Notes: a model not told the origin generated them from the sequence alone. A stretch of DNA of 7,621 nt from Campylobacteraceae bacterium (GCA_015488975.1 WFMT01000103.1:1-7621); one strand, 5' to 3'. Shown: positions 1-6,251, counted from the stretch's first letter. Numbers and translations are program-made.

Positions 1-691
1 TAAAATCATTCGCAAGTTTTAATACAGTATCTTGTGTTATGGATTCAAGTGAATTGTCATTTGGTGGAGTTATAAGTTCACCGTCTCTTACTATGAAAAA
101 ACATTCACCACTCCCCTCGGCTACAAACCCCTCATCATCTAAAAGTAAAGCTTCTTCATACCCGCAGTCAATAGCTTCAAATTTTGCCATTTGAGAATTG
201 AGATAGTTTGCGGCAGCTTTTGCTTTTCCCATTGTTGATTTGACCGAATTTCTTGTAAATGAGCTTATTTTTACTCTAATGCCTTTTTCCAATCCTTCAT
301 CTCCAAGATAGCTTCCCCATTCCCAAGCAGAAATAGAAACATTTACAGGAGCATTTATGTGATAAAGACCCATTACTCCATATCCTAGATATATCAAAGG
401 TCTAATGTAAACATTTGATTTAAAATCATTTGATTTAAGCAATTTTACCTGTGCATCTTCAAGTTCTTCAAGTGTAAAGGGAGGTTTTATCATGGTGATT
501 TTCGCAGAGTTTAAAAGCCTTTTTGTATGATCTTTTAGCCTAAATATCGCTAAACCGTCATTTGTCTGGTATGCTCTTGTCCCTTCAAAAACACCATTTC
601 CATAATGTAGGGTATGGGTTAGGATATGAACTTTAGCTTCATCCCAGGCTACAAGTTCTCCATCCATCCAAATATATTTTGCTTTTTTCAT
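1..691 (-). CDS. ilvE: Branched-chain amino acid aminotransferase, 3' end beyond the left edge (partial)
   Basis: My translation of the minus strand gives 230 residues with no stop, starting MKKAKYIWMDGELV; the family is about 305 residues, so roughly the last quarter is missing. It is a fold-type IV, PLP-dependent transaminase that interconverts leucine, isoleucine and valine with their 2-oxo acids, using 2-oxoglutarate/glutamate, in the cytoplasm. Visible family signatures are HTLHYGNGVFEGTRAY (about residues 26-41), YIRPLIYLGYGVMG (95-108), the PLP Schiff-base lysine K158 in KAAANYLNS, and E192 in the VAEGSGECFF stretch, which should contact the pyridine nitrogen. The K158-to-E192 spacing equals that of E. 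coli IlvE (K159, E193). The start is supported by AAGGA (minus strand, bases 704-700) 8 nt upstream. It is transcribed divergently from the neighbouring c-di-GMP gene. A D-amino acid aminotransferase or PabC is less likely given the IlvE-like N terminus. Confidence 0.95.
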   Translation of the reverse strand, partial: MKKAKYIWMDGELVAWDEAKVHILTHTLHYGNGVFEGTRAYQTNDGLAIFRLKDHTKRLLNSAKITMIKPPFTLEELEDAQVKLLKSNDFKSNVYIRPLIYLGYGVMGLYHINAPVNVSISAWEWGSYLGDEGLEKGIRVKISSFTRNSVKSTMGKAKAAANYLNSQMAKFEAIDCGYEEALLLDDEGFVAEGSGECFFIVRDGELITPPNDNSLESITQDTVLKLANDF

Positions 692-726
692 TAATATTTT
701 CCTTGTCATCATAATATAAAAGAGAT

Positions 727-735
727 ATATTACCA
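727..735 (-). promoter_or_regulatory. Candidate extended -10 promoter for ilvE
   Basis: Read on the minus strand, bases 735-727 are TGGTAATAT, which fits an extended -10 (TGnTAATAT). It would start transcription about 29 nt upstream of the ilvE ATG. No good -35 hexamer lies 17 bp further upstream, which is common for sigma-70 promoters in Campylobacterota. Other AT-rich hexamers nearby (TATTAT at 716-711) sit too close to the ribosome-binding site. Motif reading only. Confidence 0.35.
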
Positions 736-785
736 AAAGCAATATTAAATCCTAATTAGCAAACATTTTTAAAGCAATATACTTG

Positions 786-791
786 TATAAT
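786..791 (+). promoter_or_regulatory. Candidate -10 box for the c-di-GMP gene and bcp
   Basis: A perfect TATAAT lies 37 bp before the ATG at 829, preceded by T/A-rich sequence but no TTGACA-like -35. The predicted leader is about 30 nt and contains AGGA at 817-820, 8 nt before the start codon. It would drive the sensor gene and, because the gap to bcp is only 2 bp, probably the peroxidase gene too. Confidence 0.5.
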
Positions 792-828
792 ACTTGCCAA
801 TTTATTTTTGTAACACAGGATATTTTAT

Positions 829-3309
829 ATGGAAAACGAAATCAAGAGTAATAAAAGATTTATCAAATGGATATATTTTATTCCGATAATAGCTATGATT
901 ATAACCGTTATAATAGTATCAACTGTTTTTATAATTAGAGAAAACAATATATATAAAAAAGAGATAGCCTTATATCAAAAAAGGCTTATAAACTTAAAGA
1001 GAAGTGATATTGAAGACAGGGTCAATAAACTGATTGAGCAGATAATCGTAAACAAGCAGATAATAGAAGATGAATCAAAAGATAATATAAAAAACCTTGT
1101 AAACTTTGCATATAAGATAATCCAAAATATATATAAAAAAAATAAAAATCTCAGCCATAAGAAAATTATAAAAATAATAAAATCAAGATTGCAAAATATG
1201 AGATTTTTTAATGATTTAAGCGGCTATTTTTTTATATATGATATGAATGGTACCTGTATACTTTTGCCAAGCCATCCTTCTCTTGAAGGTAAAAATAATA
1301 TAAATATCAAAGATTCAAAAGGTGTAGAGATAATCAAAAGTGCTATAAATAAGCTAAAGATTAAAAATGCAACTTTTGATAGCTGGTACTGGTATAAGCC
1401 AGGAAGTAAAAAGATGTATAAAAAAATTGGTTATTATAAAGTATTTAAGCCACTAAATATTTTTGTAGGCAGTGCATTTTATGAAGATGATATTATGAAA
1501 GAAGTAAAAACAATATCTTTAAAAATTATACAAAATTATAGATATGCAGATAAGGGCTATATCTTTGCATACACCATAAAAGGAAGAACATTAAGTCATA
1601 TAAAAAAATCATATATTGGAAAAAACAGACTAAATATGGTGGTCCACAATAGGCATATATTAAAAGATATGATAAAAGGTGCAATTATAGATAAAGAAGG
1701 ATTTTTTATACACTATATAGCATCTGTAGATCCAAAAACAAAGAAACCTGCTGATAAAATATCTTTTGTTAAAATAATACCAAAATTTAATTGGCTTATA
1801 GGTACTGGCTTTTATACCAAAAGTATTTTAAAACAAAGAAACAACAGATATGCTGCACTGAAAAAACAGTTGCGAGTAACTATTGAAAATATTATTATCT
1901 TGTCAATTATTATGATGATATTACTTGGTACGGTTATGGTTTTTGTATCAAATAAATTAAAAGAAATGATTTTAAAATATGAAAGTGTTTTGCTAAAAGG
2001 ATATAAAGAGCAGTCTCATCATGCAAGACACGACACATTGACTATGTTGCCAAATAGATTTATGTTTAATGAAGTCATCTCTTCTGCCATGCTCAGATCC
2101 CAAAGAGATAAAAAAATACTTGGATTGATATATATGGATTTGGACGGATTTAAAGATGTCAATGATTTGTATGGTCATGATATAGGAGATGAGCTTTTGA
2201 AAGGATCTGCAAAAAGATTTAAAAAGATGATAAGAGTTACAGATTATCTTTTTAGATTTGGAGGGGATGAATTTGTAATCTTGTTAACTAACTGTAGGGA
2301 TGAAAATGATGTAGCTTTGGTCGCAGATAAGATAATAGCTTCTTTTCTGGAGCCGTTTCATATCAATAATTATAATATAAGAGTTGGTGTTAGTATGGGT
2401 ATAACTCTGTATCCAAATGATGCAGATAAAATAAAAGATTTACTTAGAAATGCAGATATTGCAATGTATAAGGCAAAAGAAGAGGGTAAAAATAAATATG
2501 TATTTTTTCAAGATAAAATGTATAAAAGAATTACAAAAAGGCATATTTTAGAAAATAACTTAAAAGAAGCTATTAAAAACGATGAATTTATACTTTATTA
2601 CCAACCTCAAGTAGATGGCCTTAAGCATGAGATAGTCGGTTTGGAAGCTTTAATAAGATGGAAAAAAGGCTCAAAAATAATAAATCCGTCTGAATTTATC
2701 AAGACAGCAGAACAATGTAATTTGATAAACAACATAGGTGAAATAGTAATGAATAAAGCTATGAATTTTGCATCAAAATTACAAAAAAATGGTTTAAATA
2801 TAGGTGTAATAGCTATAAATCTTGCAGACAAGCAGTTAAAAGATAAAAACCTTTTAAAAACTATTGATAATGCTTTAAAACATAACAAATGTGACAGCAA
2901 GCTTATAGAGTTTGAAATTACCGAAGGGTTTATTATGAGTGACTTGGACTCTTCTTATGCATTATTAAAAGATATGAAGAAAATGGGACTTAGTATATCA
3001 ATAGATGATTTTGGAACAGGATATTCTTCACTTTCATATTTGAAAAATTTACCTTTTGATGTGATAAAGATAGACAGATCTTTTGTTATTGATATTCCAG
3101 GACAGAGGAAAGATGAAGCTATAGTCAAAAGTATTATAGAGCTTGCAAAAGGATTGAGCTTGGAAGTTATAGCTGAGGGTGCCGAAGAGAAGGAGCAGGA
3201 AAAGTTTTTGATAAATGAGGGATGTTTTGTCATTCAAGGATATTTGTATTCCAAGCCTTTACCGGAAAATGATATAATATCTTTCATAAAAAATTTTAAA
3301 AAAGGATAA
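829..3309 (+). CDS. Membrane double-Cache sensor with GGDEF and EAL domains (diguanylate cyclase/c-di-GMP phosphodiesterase)
   Basis: This 826-residue inner-membrane protein should make and/or degrade cyclic-di-GMP in response to a periplasmic signal. Order: a short basic N terminus; TM1 about 14-36; a periplasmic region of about 315 residues; TM2 about 352-375; a linker; GGDEF about 395-560; EAL about 570-826. The periplasmic part contains two similar halves (about 132-222 and 243-333), each opening GY(F/I)F.Y...G and ending in F(V/I)G(S/T)(A/G)FY-like segments, the look of a dCache_2 sensor. The cyclase motif is canonical (GGDEF 478-482), and R469xxD472 five residues before it is an intact inhibitory I-site. 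The EAL half keeps E606 (EALIRW), N664, E696/E699, D726-D727 (DDFGTGYSS), K747, E783 and Q803, so both activities look possible. The net direction and the ligand cannot be read from sequence. ATG 829 has AGGA 8 nt upstream. By eye the sensor half is richer in Lys/Ile/Asn than the neighbouring genes. Confidence 0.92.
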   Translation: MENEIKSNKRFIKWIYFIPIIAMIITVIIVSTVFIIRENNIYKKEIALYQKRLINLKRSDIEDRVNKLIEQIIVNKQIIEDESKDNIKNLVNFAYKIIQNIYKKNKNLSHKKIIKIIKSRLQNMRFFNDLSGYFFIYDMNGTCILLPSHPSLEGKNNINIKDSKGVEIIKSAINKLKIKNATFDSWYWYKPGSKKMYKKIGYYKVFKPLNIFVGSAFYEDDIMKEVKTISLKIIQNYRYADKGYIFAYTIKGRTLSHIKKSYIGKNRLNMVVHNRHILKDMIKGAIIDKEGFFIHYIASVDPKTKKPADKISFVKIIPKFNWLIGTGFYTKSILKQRNNRYAALKKQLRVTIENIIILSIIMMILLGTVMVFVSNKLKEMILKYESVLLKGYKEQSHHARHDTLTMLPNRFMFNEVISSAMLRSQRDKKILGLIYMDLDGFKDVNDLYGHDIGDELLKGSAKRFKKMIRVTDYLFRFGGDEFVILLTNCRDENDVALVADKIIASFLEPFHINNYNIRVGVSMGITLYPNDADKIKDLLRNADIAMYKAKEEGKNKYVFFQDKMYKRITKRHILENNLKEAIKNDEFILYYQPQVDGLKHEIVGLEALIRWKKGSKIINPSEFIKTAEQCNLINNIGEIVMNKAMNFASKLQKNGLNIGVIAINLADKQLKDKNLLKTIDNALKHNKCDSKLIEFEITEGFIMSDLDSSYALLKDMKKMGLSISIDDFGTGYSSLSYLKNLPFDVIKIDRSFVIDIPGQRKDEAIVKSIIELAKGLSLEVIAEGAEEKEQEKFLINEGCFVIQGYLYSKPLPENDIISFIKNFKKG

Positions 3310-3311
3310 AA

Positions 3312-3785
3312 ATGATAGAGATAGAAGAAAAAGCACCTTTGTTTTGCTTACCAAATCAAGATGATGTTGAGATTTGTTTGAGAGATTTAAAAGGAAAATG
3401 GGTTGTTTTGTATTTTTACCCAAAAGATAATACTCCAGGATGTACGACACAGGCATGTGATTTTACAGAAAATATTCTTGCTTTTGAGGATTTGGATGCT
3501 GTTATTTTAGGAGTAAGCCCTGACAGTTCAAAAAAACACAGAAATTTTATAGCCAAAAAAGACTTGAAAATCACGCTTTTAAGCGATGAAGAGAAAAAAG
3601 TTTTACAACAATACGGTGTATGGCAATTAAAAAAGATGTACGGCAGAGAGTATCTGGGAGTAGTTAGAACCACATATCTTATAGATCCAGATGGTACAGT
3701 CGCTTATAGATGGGATAAAGTAAGAGTCAAAGGTCATATCGAGGCAGTCAAGGCTAAACTTAAAGAGTTAAGGGCAAAGATTTGA
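3312..3785 (+). CDS. bcp: Peroxiredoxin, Bcp/PrxQ-type thioredoxin-dependent thiol peroxidase
   Basis: This 157-residue cytoplasmic enzyme is expected to reduce hydrogen peroxide and organic hydroperoxides using thioredoxin. The peroxidatic site is YPKDNTPGCTTQAC: C44 is the peroxidatic cysteine and C49, five residues later, the resolving cysteine of atypical 2-Cys Bcp proteins (E. coli C45/C50). T41 and R119 (VVRTTYLID) complete the usual catalytic set. Length and the ending (DGTVAYRWDKV) are typical. Two further cysteines, C12 and C22, lie near the N terminus and have no role I can assign. The start follows the sensor gene's stop by 2 bp. Its SD, AAGGA at 3302-3306, lies inside the last codons of that gene, so the two are almost certainly co-transcribed and possibly translationally coupled. 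Confidence 0.95.
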   Translation: MIEIEEKAPLFCLPNQDDVEICLRDLKGKWVVLYFYPKDNTPGCTTQACDFTENILAFEDLDAVILGVSPDSSKKHRNFIAKKDLKITLLSDEEKKVLQQYGVWQLKKMYGREYLGVVRTTYLIDPDGTVAYRWDKVRVKGHIEAVKAKLKELRAKI

Positions 3786-3799
3786 AATATAATTTCAAA
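3781..3799. repeat. Perfect 8-bp inverted repeat at the bcp stop codon
   Basis: TTTGAAAT (3781-3788), spacer ATA, ATTTCAAA (3792-3799). The left arm includes the bcp stop TGA (3783-3785), and the pairing can extend one A-T outward (3780/3800). With no GC content and no clean U-tract after it, it is a poor intrinsic terminator. It encloses the TATAAT at 3788-3793, so an operator-like role is also conceivable. Confidence 0.6.
3788..3793 (+). promoter_or_regulatory. Candidate -10 box for queH
   Basis: A perfect TATAAT lies at the centre of the 3781-3799 palindrome, 35 bp before the queH start codon. It predicts a leader of about 29 nt consisting largely of TTTCAAA repeats. The -35 position (about 3765-3770, GAGTTA) is poor. 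Perfect TATAAT matches occur by chance in DNA this AT-rich, so the call rests mainly on position. Confidence 0.4.
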
Positions 3800-3813
3800 T
3801 TTCAAATTTCAAA
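3793..3813 (+). repeat. Three perfect tandem copies of heptamer TTTCAAA
   Basis: Copies lie at 3793-3799, 3800-3806 and 3807-3813, followed by a degenerate copy, TTCTCAA (3814-3820). The first copy is also the right arm of the palindrome. The array fills most of the 43-bp gap before queH, where an SD sequence would be expected and is absent. Copy-number change would alter the promoter-to-start spacing without touching a reading frame. Confidence 0.85.
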
Positions 3814-3828
3814 TTCTCAATTTTTATC

Positions 3829-4908
3829 ATGTTAGTACATATTTGTTGTTCCGTAGACAGTCACTTTTTTTTGCAAAAATTAAAACAAAGATATCCAAAA
3901 GAGGAATTGGTAGGATTTTTTTATGATCCCAACATCCATCCTTATATAGAGTACCAGCTGAGACTTTTAGATGTCAAGCGAAGCTGTGAAATGCTTGGAG
4001 TAAAGCTGATAGAGGGTAAATATGACTATGTCTCCTGGCTTGAAAGTGTAAAAGGATTTGAAAATGAGCCCGAAAAAGGCAAAAGATGTAGTATATGTTT
4101 TGATAAAAGAGTTGAAGAGAGTATGAAAGAAGCACTAAAGCTTGGAGAAAAAAAAGTTACCACAACTCTTTTAACAAGTCCTAAAAAATCAATCGAACAA
4201 TTAAGAAATATAGGAAATACACTGGCTAAAAAATACGGTATCGAATTTATAAGTCCTGATTTTAGGATCAAAGGAGGCACTCAAGAACAGTTTGCTCTTG
4301 CAAAGAAAGAAAAACTTTATCATCAAGATTATTGTGGATGTATATATGCCCTTGGAAAGCAAAGAGAAGCACAATCGAAGATAAAAGATGAACTTTTTAC
4401 ACAAGTAAATAAACAAATTGTGCCAAATTCTTTACAGTACAGATTGGACTTATATCAAAAAAGATATAAATTTGAACAAGAGGGTAAAAAATACGACATA
4501 ATAAGAGAAAAATTTTTAAATTATAGAATGTTGAGAGGTTATTTAGAAGTAGATAAAAAAGTTTTGCCATCATATTTTTTATCCTATTCGTATATGAAGA
4601 GAAAAAAAGAGAAATTAAAAATTGAGAAAAAGATTAAAAATATTTTTTATTCAAACAGGCATGAAGTGAAACTTATAGAGATATCCTATCTTAACAAAGT
4701 TTTAAAAACTTCTTTTGCCAATACAAAAGAGTTAATTTTATCACCTGTTTCATTCAATGATGAGGCTGGAGTGAGAAAGCATATAGATAACCTTTTTTTT
4801 GGAACTTCACCAATCGTAGTGGTGGATAAAGTGGACTTTAAAAACTTTGAAATATATTGTGATACGATTTTATATCAAGATGTTATGGAAAATTTAGTAA
4901 GTTTTTGA
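3829..4908 (+). CDS. queH: Epoxyqueuosine reductase QueH, long form with C-terminal extension
   Basis: This 359-residue protein should reduce epoxyqueuosine to queuosine at wobble position 34 of tRNAs with GUN anticodons; QueH is the non-homologous alternative to QueG and binds iron-sulfur. The first 190 or so residues carry the family signatures: HICCSVDS (C6-C7, with D10 where many homologues have the last Cys of CCxPC), FYDPNIHPYIEY (31-42), RCSICFDKR (C87, C90), TTLLTSPKKS (112-121), and HQDYCGCIYA with C169 and C171. The remaining 170 residues are Lys/Tyr-rich, cysteine-poor (only C344) and match no domain I recognise. QueH proteins of about 180-250 residues stop near the CGC motif; I recall related Campylobacterota having similarly long forms. 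The start is fixed by the N-terminal motif, although no SD precedes it. There are T8 runs at 3865-3872 and 4793-4800. fabZ follows after 35 bp. Confidence 0.88.
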   Translation: MLVHICCSVDSHFFLQKLKQRYPKEELVGFFYDPNIHPYIEYQLRLLDVKRSCEMLGVKLIEGKYDYVSWLESVKGFENEPEKGKRCSICFDKRVEESMKEALKLGEKKVTTTLLTSPKKSIEQLRNIGNTLAKKYGIEFISPDFRIKGGTQEQFALAKKEKLYHQDYCGCIYALGKQREAQSKIKDELFTQVNKQIVPNSLQYRLDLYQKRYKFEQEGKKYDIIREKFLNYRMLRGYLEVDKKVLPSYFLSYSYMKRKKEKLKIEKKIKNIFYSNRHEVKLIEISYLNKVLKTSFANTKELILSPVSFNDEAGVRKHIDNLFFGTSPIVVVDKVDFKNFEIYCDTILYQDVMENLVSF

Positions 4909-4914
4909 TAGAAT
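4886..4914 (+). promoter_or_regulatory. Candidate promoter for fabZ-lpxA at the queH stop codon
   Basis: TGATAGAAT at 4906-4914 is an extended -10 (TGn followed by TAGAAT); its TGA is the queH stop codon. A 4-of-6 match to TTGACA (TGGAAA, 4886-4891) lies exactly 17 bp upstream. Transcription would start near 4921, giving a leader of about 23 nt with SD AAAGG (4931-4935) 8 nt before the fabZ ATG. It would allow fabZ-lpxA expression independent of queH. Confidence 0.5.
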
Positions 4915-4943
4915 TATAGGATTTATAAAAAAAGGCCGTTTTT

Positions 4944-5390
4944 ATGTTAGATGTTATAGAGATACAAAAGATTCTTCCCCACAGATTTCCATTTTTACTG
5001 GTAGACAGAGTTGTCAAGATAGAGCCTTCTAAGTATATAGAAGCTTACAAAAATGTAACTATAGGAGAACAGATTTTTCAAGGTCATTTTCCTGAGCATC
5101 CTGTATATCCCGGAGTTATGATTATAGAAGGAATGGCTCAAGCCGGAGGTGTTTTGGCTTTTAAGAGCATGGATGAGAGTGGCCAAGAAAGCACAAAAGA
5201 TAAAGTTGTATATTTTATGAGTATTGACAAGGCAAAGTTTAGATCTCCTATAAAACCAGGGGATAAGTTGGTTTACAAGCTGAATGTTTTAAAACATAAA
5301 GGCTCTATCTGGGTTTTAAAAGGTGAAGCGTATGTGGATGGAAAACTAACAGCACAAGCCGAACTTAAAGCCATGATTGTAGATAAATAA
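4944..5390 (+). CDS. fabZ: 3-hydroxyacyl-[acyl-carrier-protein] dehydratase FabZ
   Basis: This 148-residue cytoplasmic hotdog-fold enzyme dehydrates (R)-3-hydroxyacyl-ACP to trans-2-enoyl-ACP in fatty-acid elongation. The N-terminal ILPHRFPFLLVDRV (10-23) and the active-site segment GHFPEHPVYPGVMIIEGMAQ are canonical, with catalytic H48 and E62 in the usual His-x13-Glu spacing (E. coli H54/E68). Length is normal for FabZ; FabA-type sequence features are absent. It lies 35 bp after queH, with its own candidate promoter, and is 1 bp from lpxA. FabZ consumes the same 3-hydroxyacyl-ACP pool that LpxA draws on, so the pair sits at the branch between phospholipid and lipid A synthesis. lpxD and lpxB, which flank this pair in E. 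coli, are not in the window. Confidence 0.97.
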   Translation: MLDVIEIQKILPHRFPFLLVDRVVKIEPSKYIEAYKNVTIGEQIFQGHFPEHPVYPGVMIIEGMAQAGGVLAFKSMDESGQESTKDKVVYFMSIDKAKFRSPIKPGDKLVYKLNVLKHKGSIWVLKGEAYVDGKLTAQAELKAMIVDK

Positions 5391-5391
5391 A

Positions 5392-6174
5392 ATGTCAAAA
5401 ATTAGTAAATTAGCAGTCATAGAAGATGGCGCTGTTATAGGTGAAAATGTTGAAATAGGTGCTTTTGCAGTTATAGGAAGTGAAGTAAAACTTGAAAATG
5501 GTGTAAAGATATTTGAGGGTGCGCAAGTAAGAGGAAATACTTGCATTGGTGAAAATTCACAAATCCACCCTTATGCCGTGATAGGAAATATACCTCAAGA
5601 TGTATCTTACAATGGTGAAAGCGGGGAATTAATCATAGGCAAAAATAATTCGATAAGAGAATTTGTTACTATCAATTTGCCAACTTTAAAGCAGGATAAA
5701 AAAACAATAATCGGCGATAATAACTTTATATTGGCATATTGTCATATTGCCCATGATTGTATCATAGGTAGCAATACAATTTTAGCAAACAATGCAACAT
5801 TGGCAGGACATGTTGAAATAGGAGATTTTACAGTTATCGGAGGACTTACTCCAATACACCAATTTGTCAAAATTGGAGAAGGTGCTATGATAGGTGGGGC
5901 AAGTGCTGTCAGTCAAGATATCCCACCATTTTGTTTAGCAGAGGGTAATAGAGCCAAAATAAAAGGATTAAATTTAATTGGACTTAGAAGAAGATTTCAA
6001 AGAGAAGATATAGATGCTTTGAAAAAAGCTTATTCTGCTATCTTTAGATCCAACAAGCCACTTAAAGAATCCGCCCAGCAAATATCAGACGAAATTAAAA
6101 ATCAAAAAGTTGAAAAACTTTGCAATTTTATAATAAATACAAAAAGAGGAATACCATTTGAAAGAAATATGTAA
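5392..6174 (+). CDS. lpxA: Acyl-ACP:UDP-N-acetylglucosamine O-acyltransferase LpxA
   Basis: This 260-residue protein catalyses the first step of lipid A synthesis, transferring a 3-hydroxyacyl chain from ACP to UDP-GlcNAc in the cytoplasm. Residues from about 10 to 185 show the hexapeptide repeats of a left-handed beta helix (such as IEDGAVIGENVEIG), followed by the helical C-terminal domain (about 190-260). Catalytic H121 in CHIAHDC matches E. coli H125; H118, H140 (LAGHV) and H156 (IHQF) match H122, H144 and H160. G169 (MIGGAS) aligns with E. coli G173, the hydrocarbon-ruler residue, so a long acyl chain (C14 or longer) is favoured over C10; this is inference. The ATG is 1 bp after the fabZ stop with no clear SD, so translational coupling to fabZ is likely. 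UDP-GlcNAc3N as the natural acceptor, as in some relatives, cannot be excluded. Confidence 0.96.
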   Translation: MSKISKLAVIEDGAVIGENVEIGAFAVIGSEVKLENGVKIFEGAQVRGNTCIGENSQIHPYAVIGNIPQDVSYNGESGELIIGKNNSIREFVTINLPTLKQDKKTIIGDNNFILAYCHIAHDCIIGSNTILANNATLAGHVEIGDFTVIGGLTPIHQFVKIGEGAMIGGASAVSQDIPPFCLAEGNRAKIKGLNLIGLRRRFQREDIDALKKAYSAIFRSNKPLKESAQQISDEIKNQKVEKLCNFIINTKRGIPFERNM

Positions 6175-6217
6175 TTTTTTAATTCTAAAAATTGAAGCAA
6201 ACTCACAAATAATTTTC

Positions 6218-6242
6218 AAGGATTTTATATCCTTTGGAAGGA
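6218..6242 (+). promoter_or_regulatory. Two mutually exclusive hairpins over the clpX ribosome-binding site (candidate)
   Basis: Arm A, AAGGAT (6218-6223), pairs perfectly with arm B, ATCCTT (6229-6234), over a 5-nt loop. The TCCTT of arm B (6230-6234) can instead pair with AAGGA of the clpX SD (6238-6242) over a 3-nt loop. The first pairing leaves the SD free and the second hides it. This is read from complementarity only; the stems are short (6 and 5 bp). Confidence 0.3.
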
Positions 6243-6243
6243 G
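6238..6243 (+). promoter_or_regulatory. Strong SD that decides the clpX start
   Basis: AAGGAG, the best Shine-Dalgarno sequence in the window, lies 8 nt before ATG 6252. An in-frame TTG at 6234 would extend the protein by six residues, but the SD would then fall inside the coding sequence, so the ATG is preferred. Confidence 0.9.
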
Positions 6244-6251
6244 ATACAAAT

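Noticed and set aside
692..828. A small RNA or riboswitch in the ilvE/sensor intergenic region
   Set aside because: Only promoter-like hexamers and SD sequences are visible; there is no GC-containing stem or leader-peptide pattern.
946..1140. 15-nt direct repeat (AATATATATAAAAAA) at 946-960 and 1126-1140, exactly 180 nt apart
   Set aside because: Both copies encode an N-I-Y-K-K stretch in the same frame of the sensor gene; low-complexity AT-rich codon use explains it.
1993..3456. Minus-strand open frames of 60-100 codons opposite the sensor gene and bcp
   Set aside because: They overlap genes with intact conserved domains, their translations are low-complexity and resemble no family, and they form no ordered set.
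3779..3801. Hairpin at the end of bcp as a transcription terminator
   Set aside because: It has almost no GC in the stem and no uninterrupted U-run directly after it; an operator or chance palindrome fits as well.
6173..6193. AATTTTT...AAAAATT inverted repeat just after lpxA, as a terminator
   Set aside because: The stem is A-T only, and no T-tract follows the right arm, so it lacks the features of an intrinsic terminator.
6192..6230. A sigma-70 promoter for clpX using TTGAAG (6192-6197) with TAATTT (6210-6215) or TTATAT (6225-6230)
   Set aside because: The spacers would be 12 and 27 bp, both outside the workable range, so no promoter is called in this gap.
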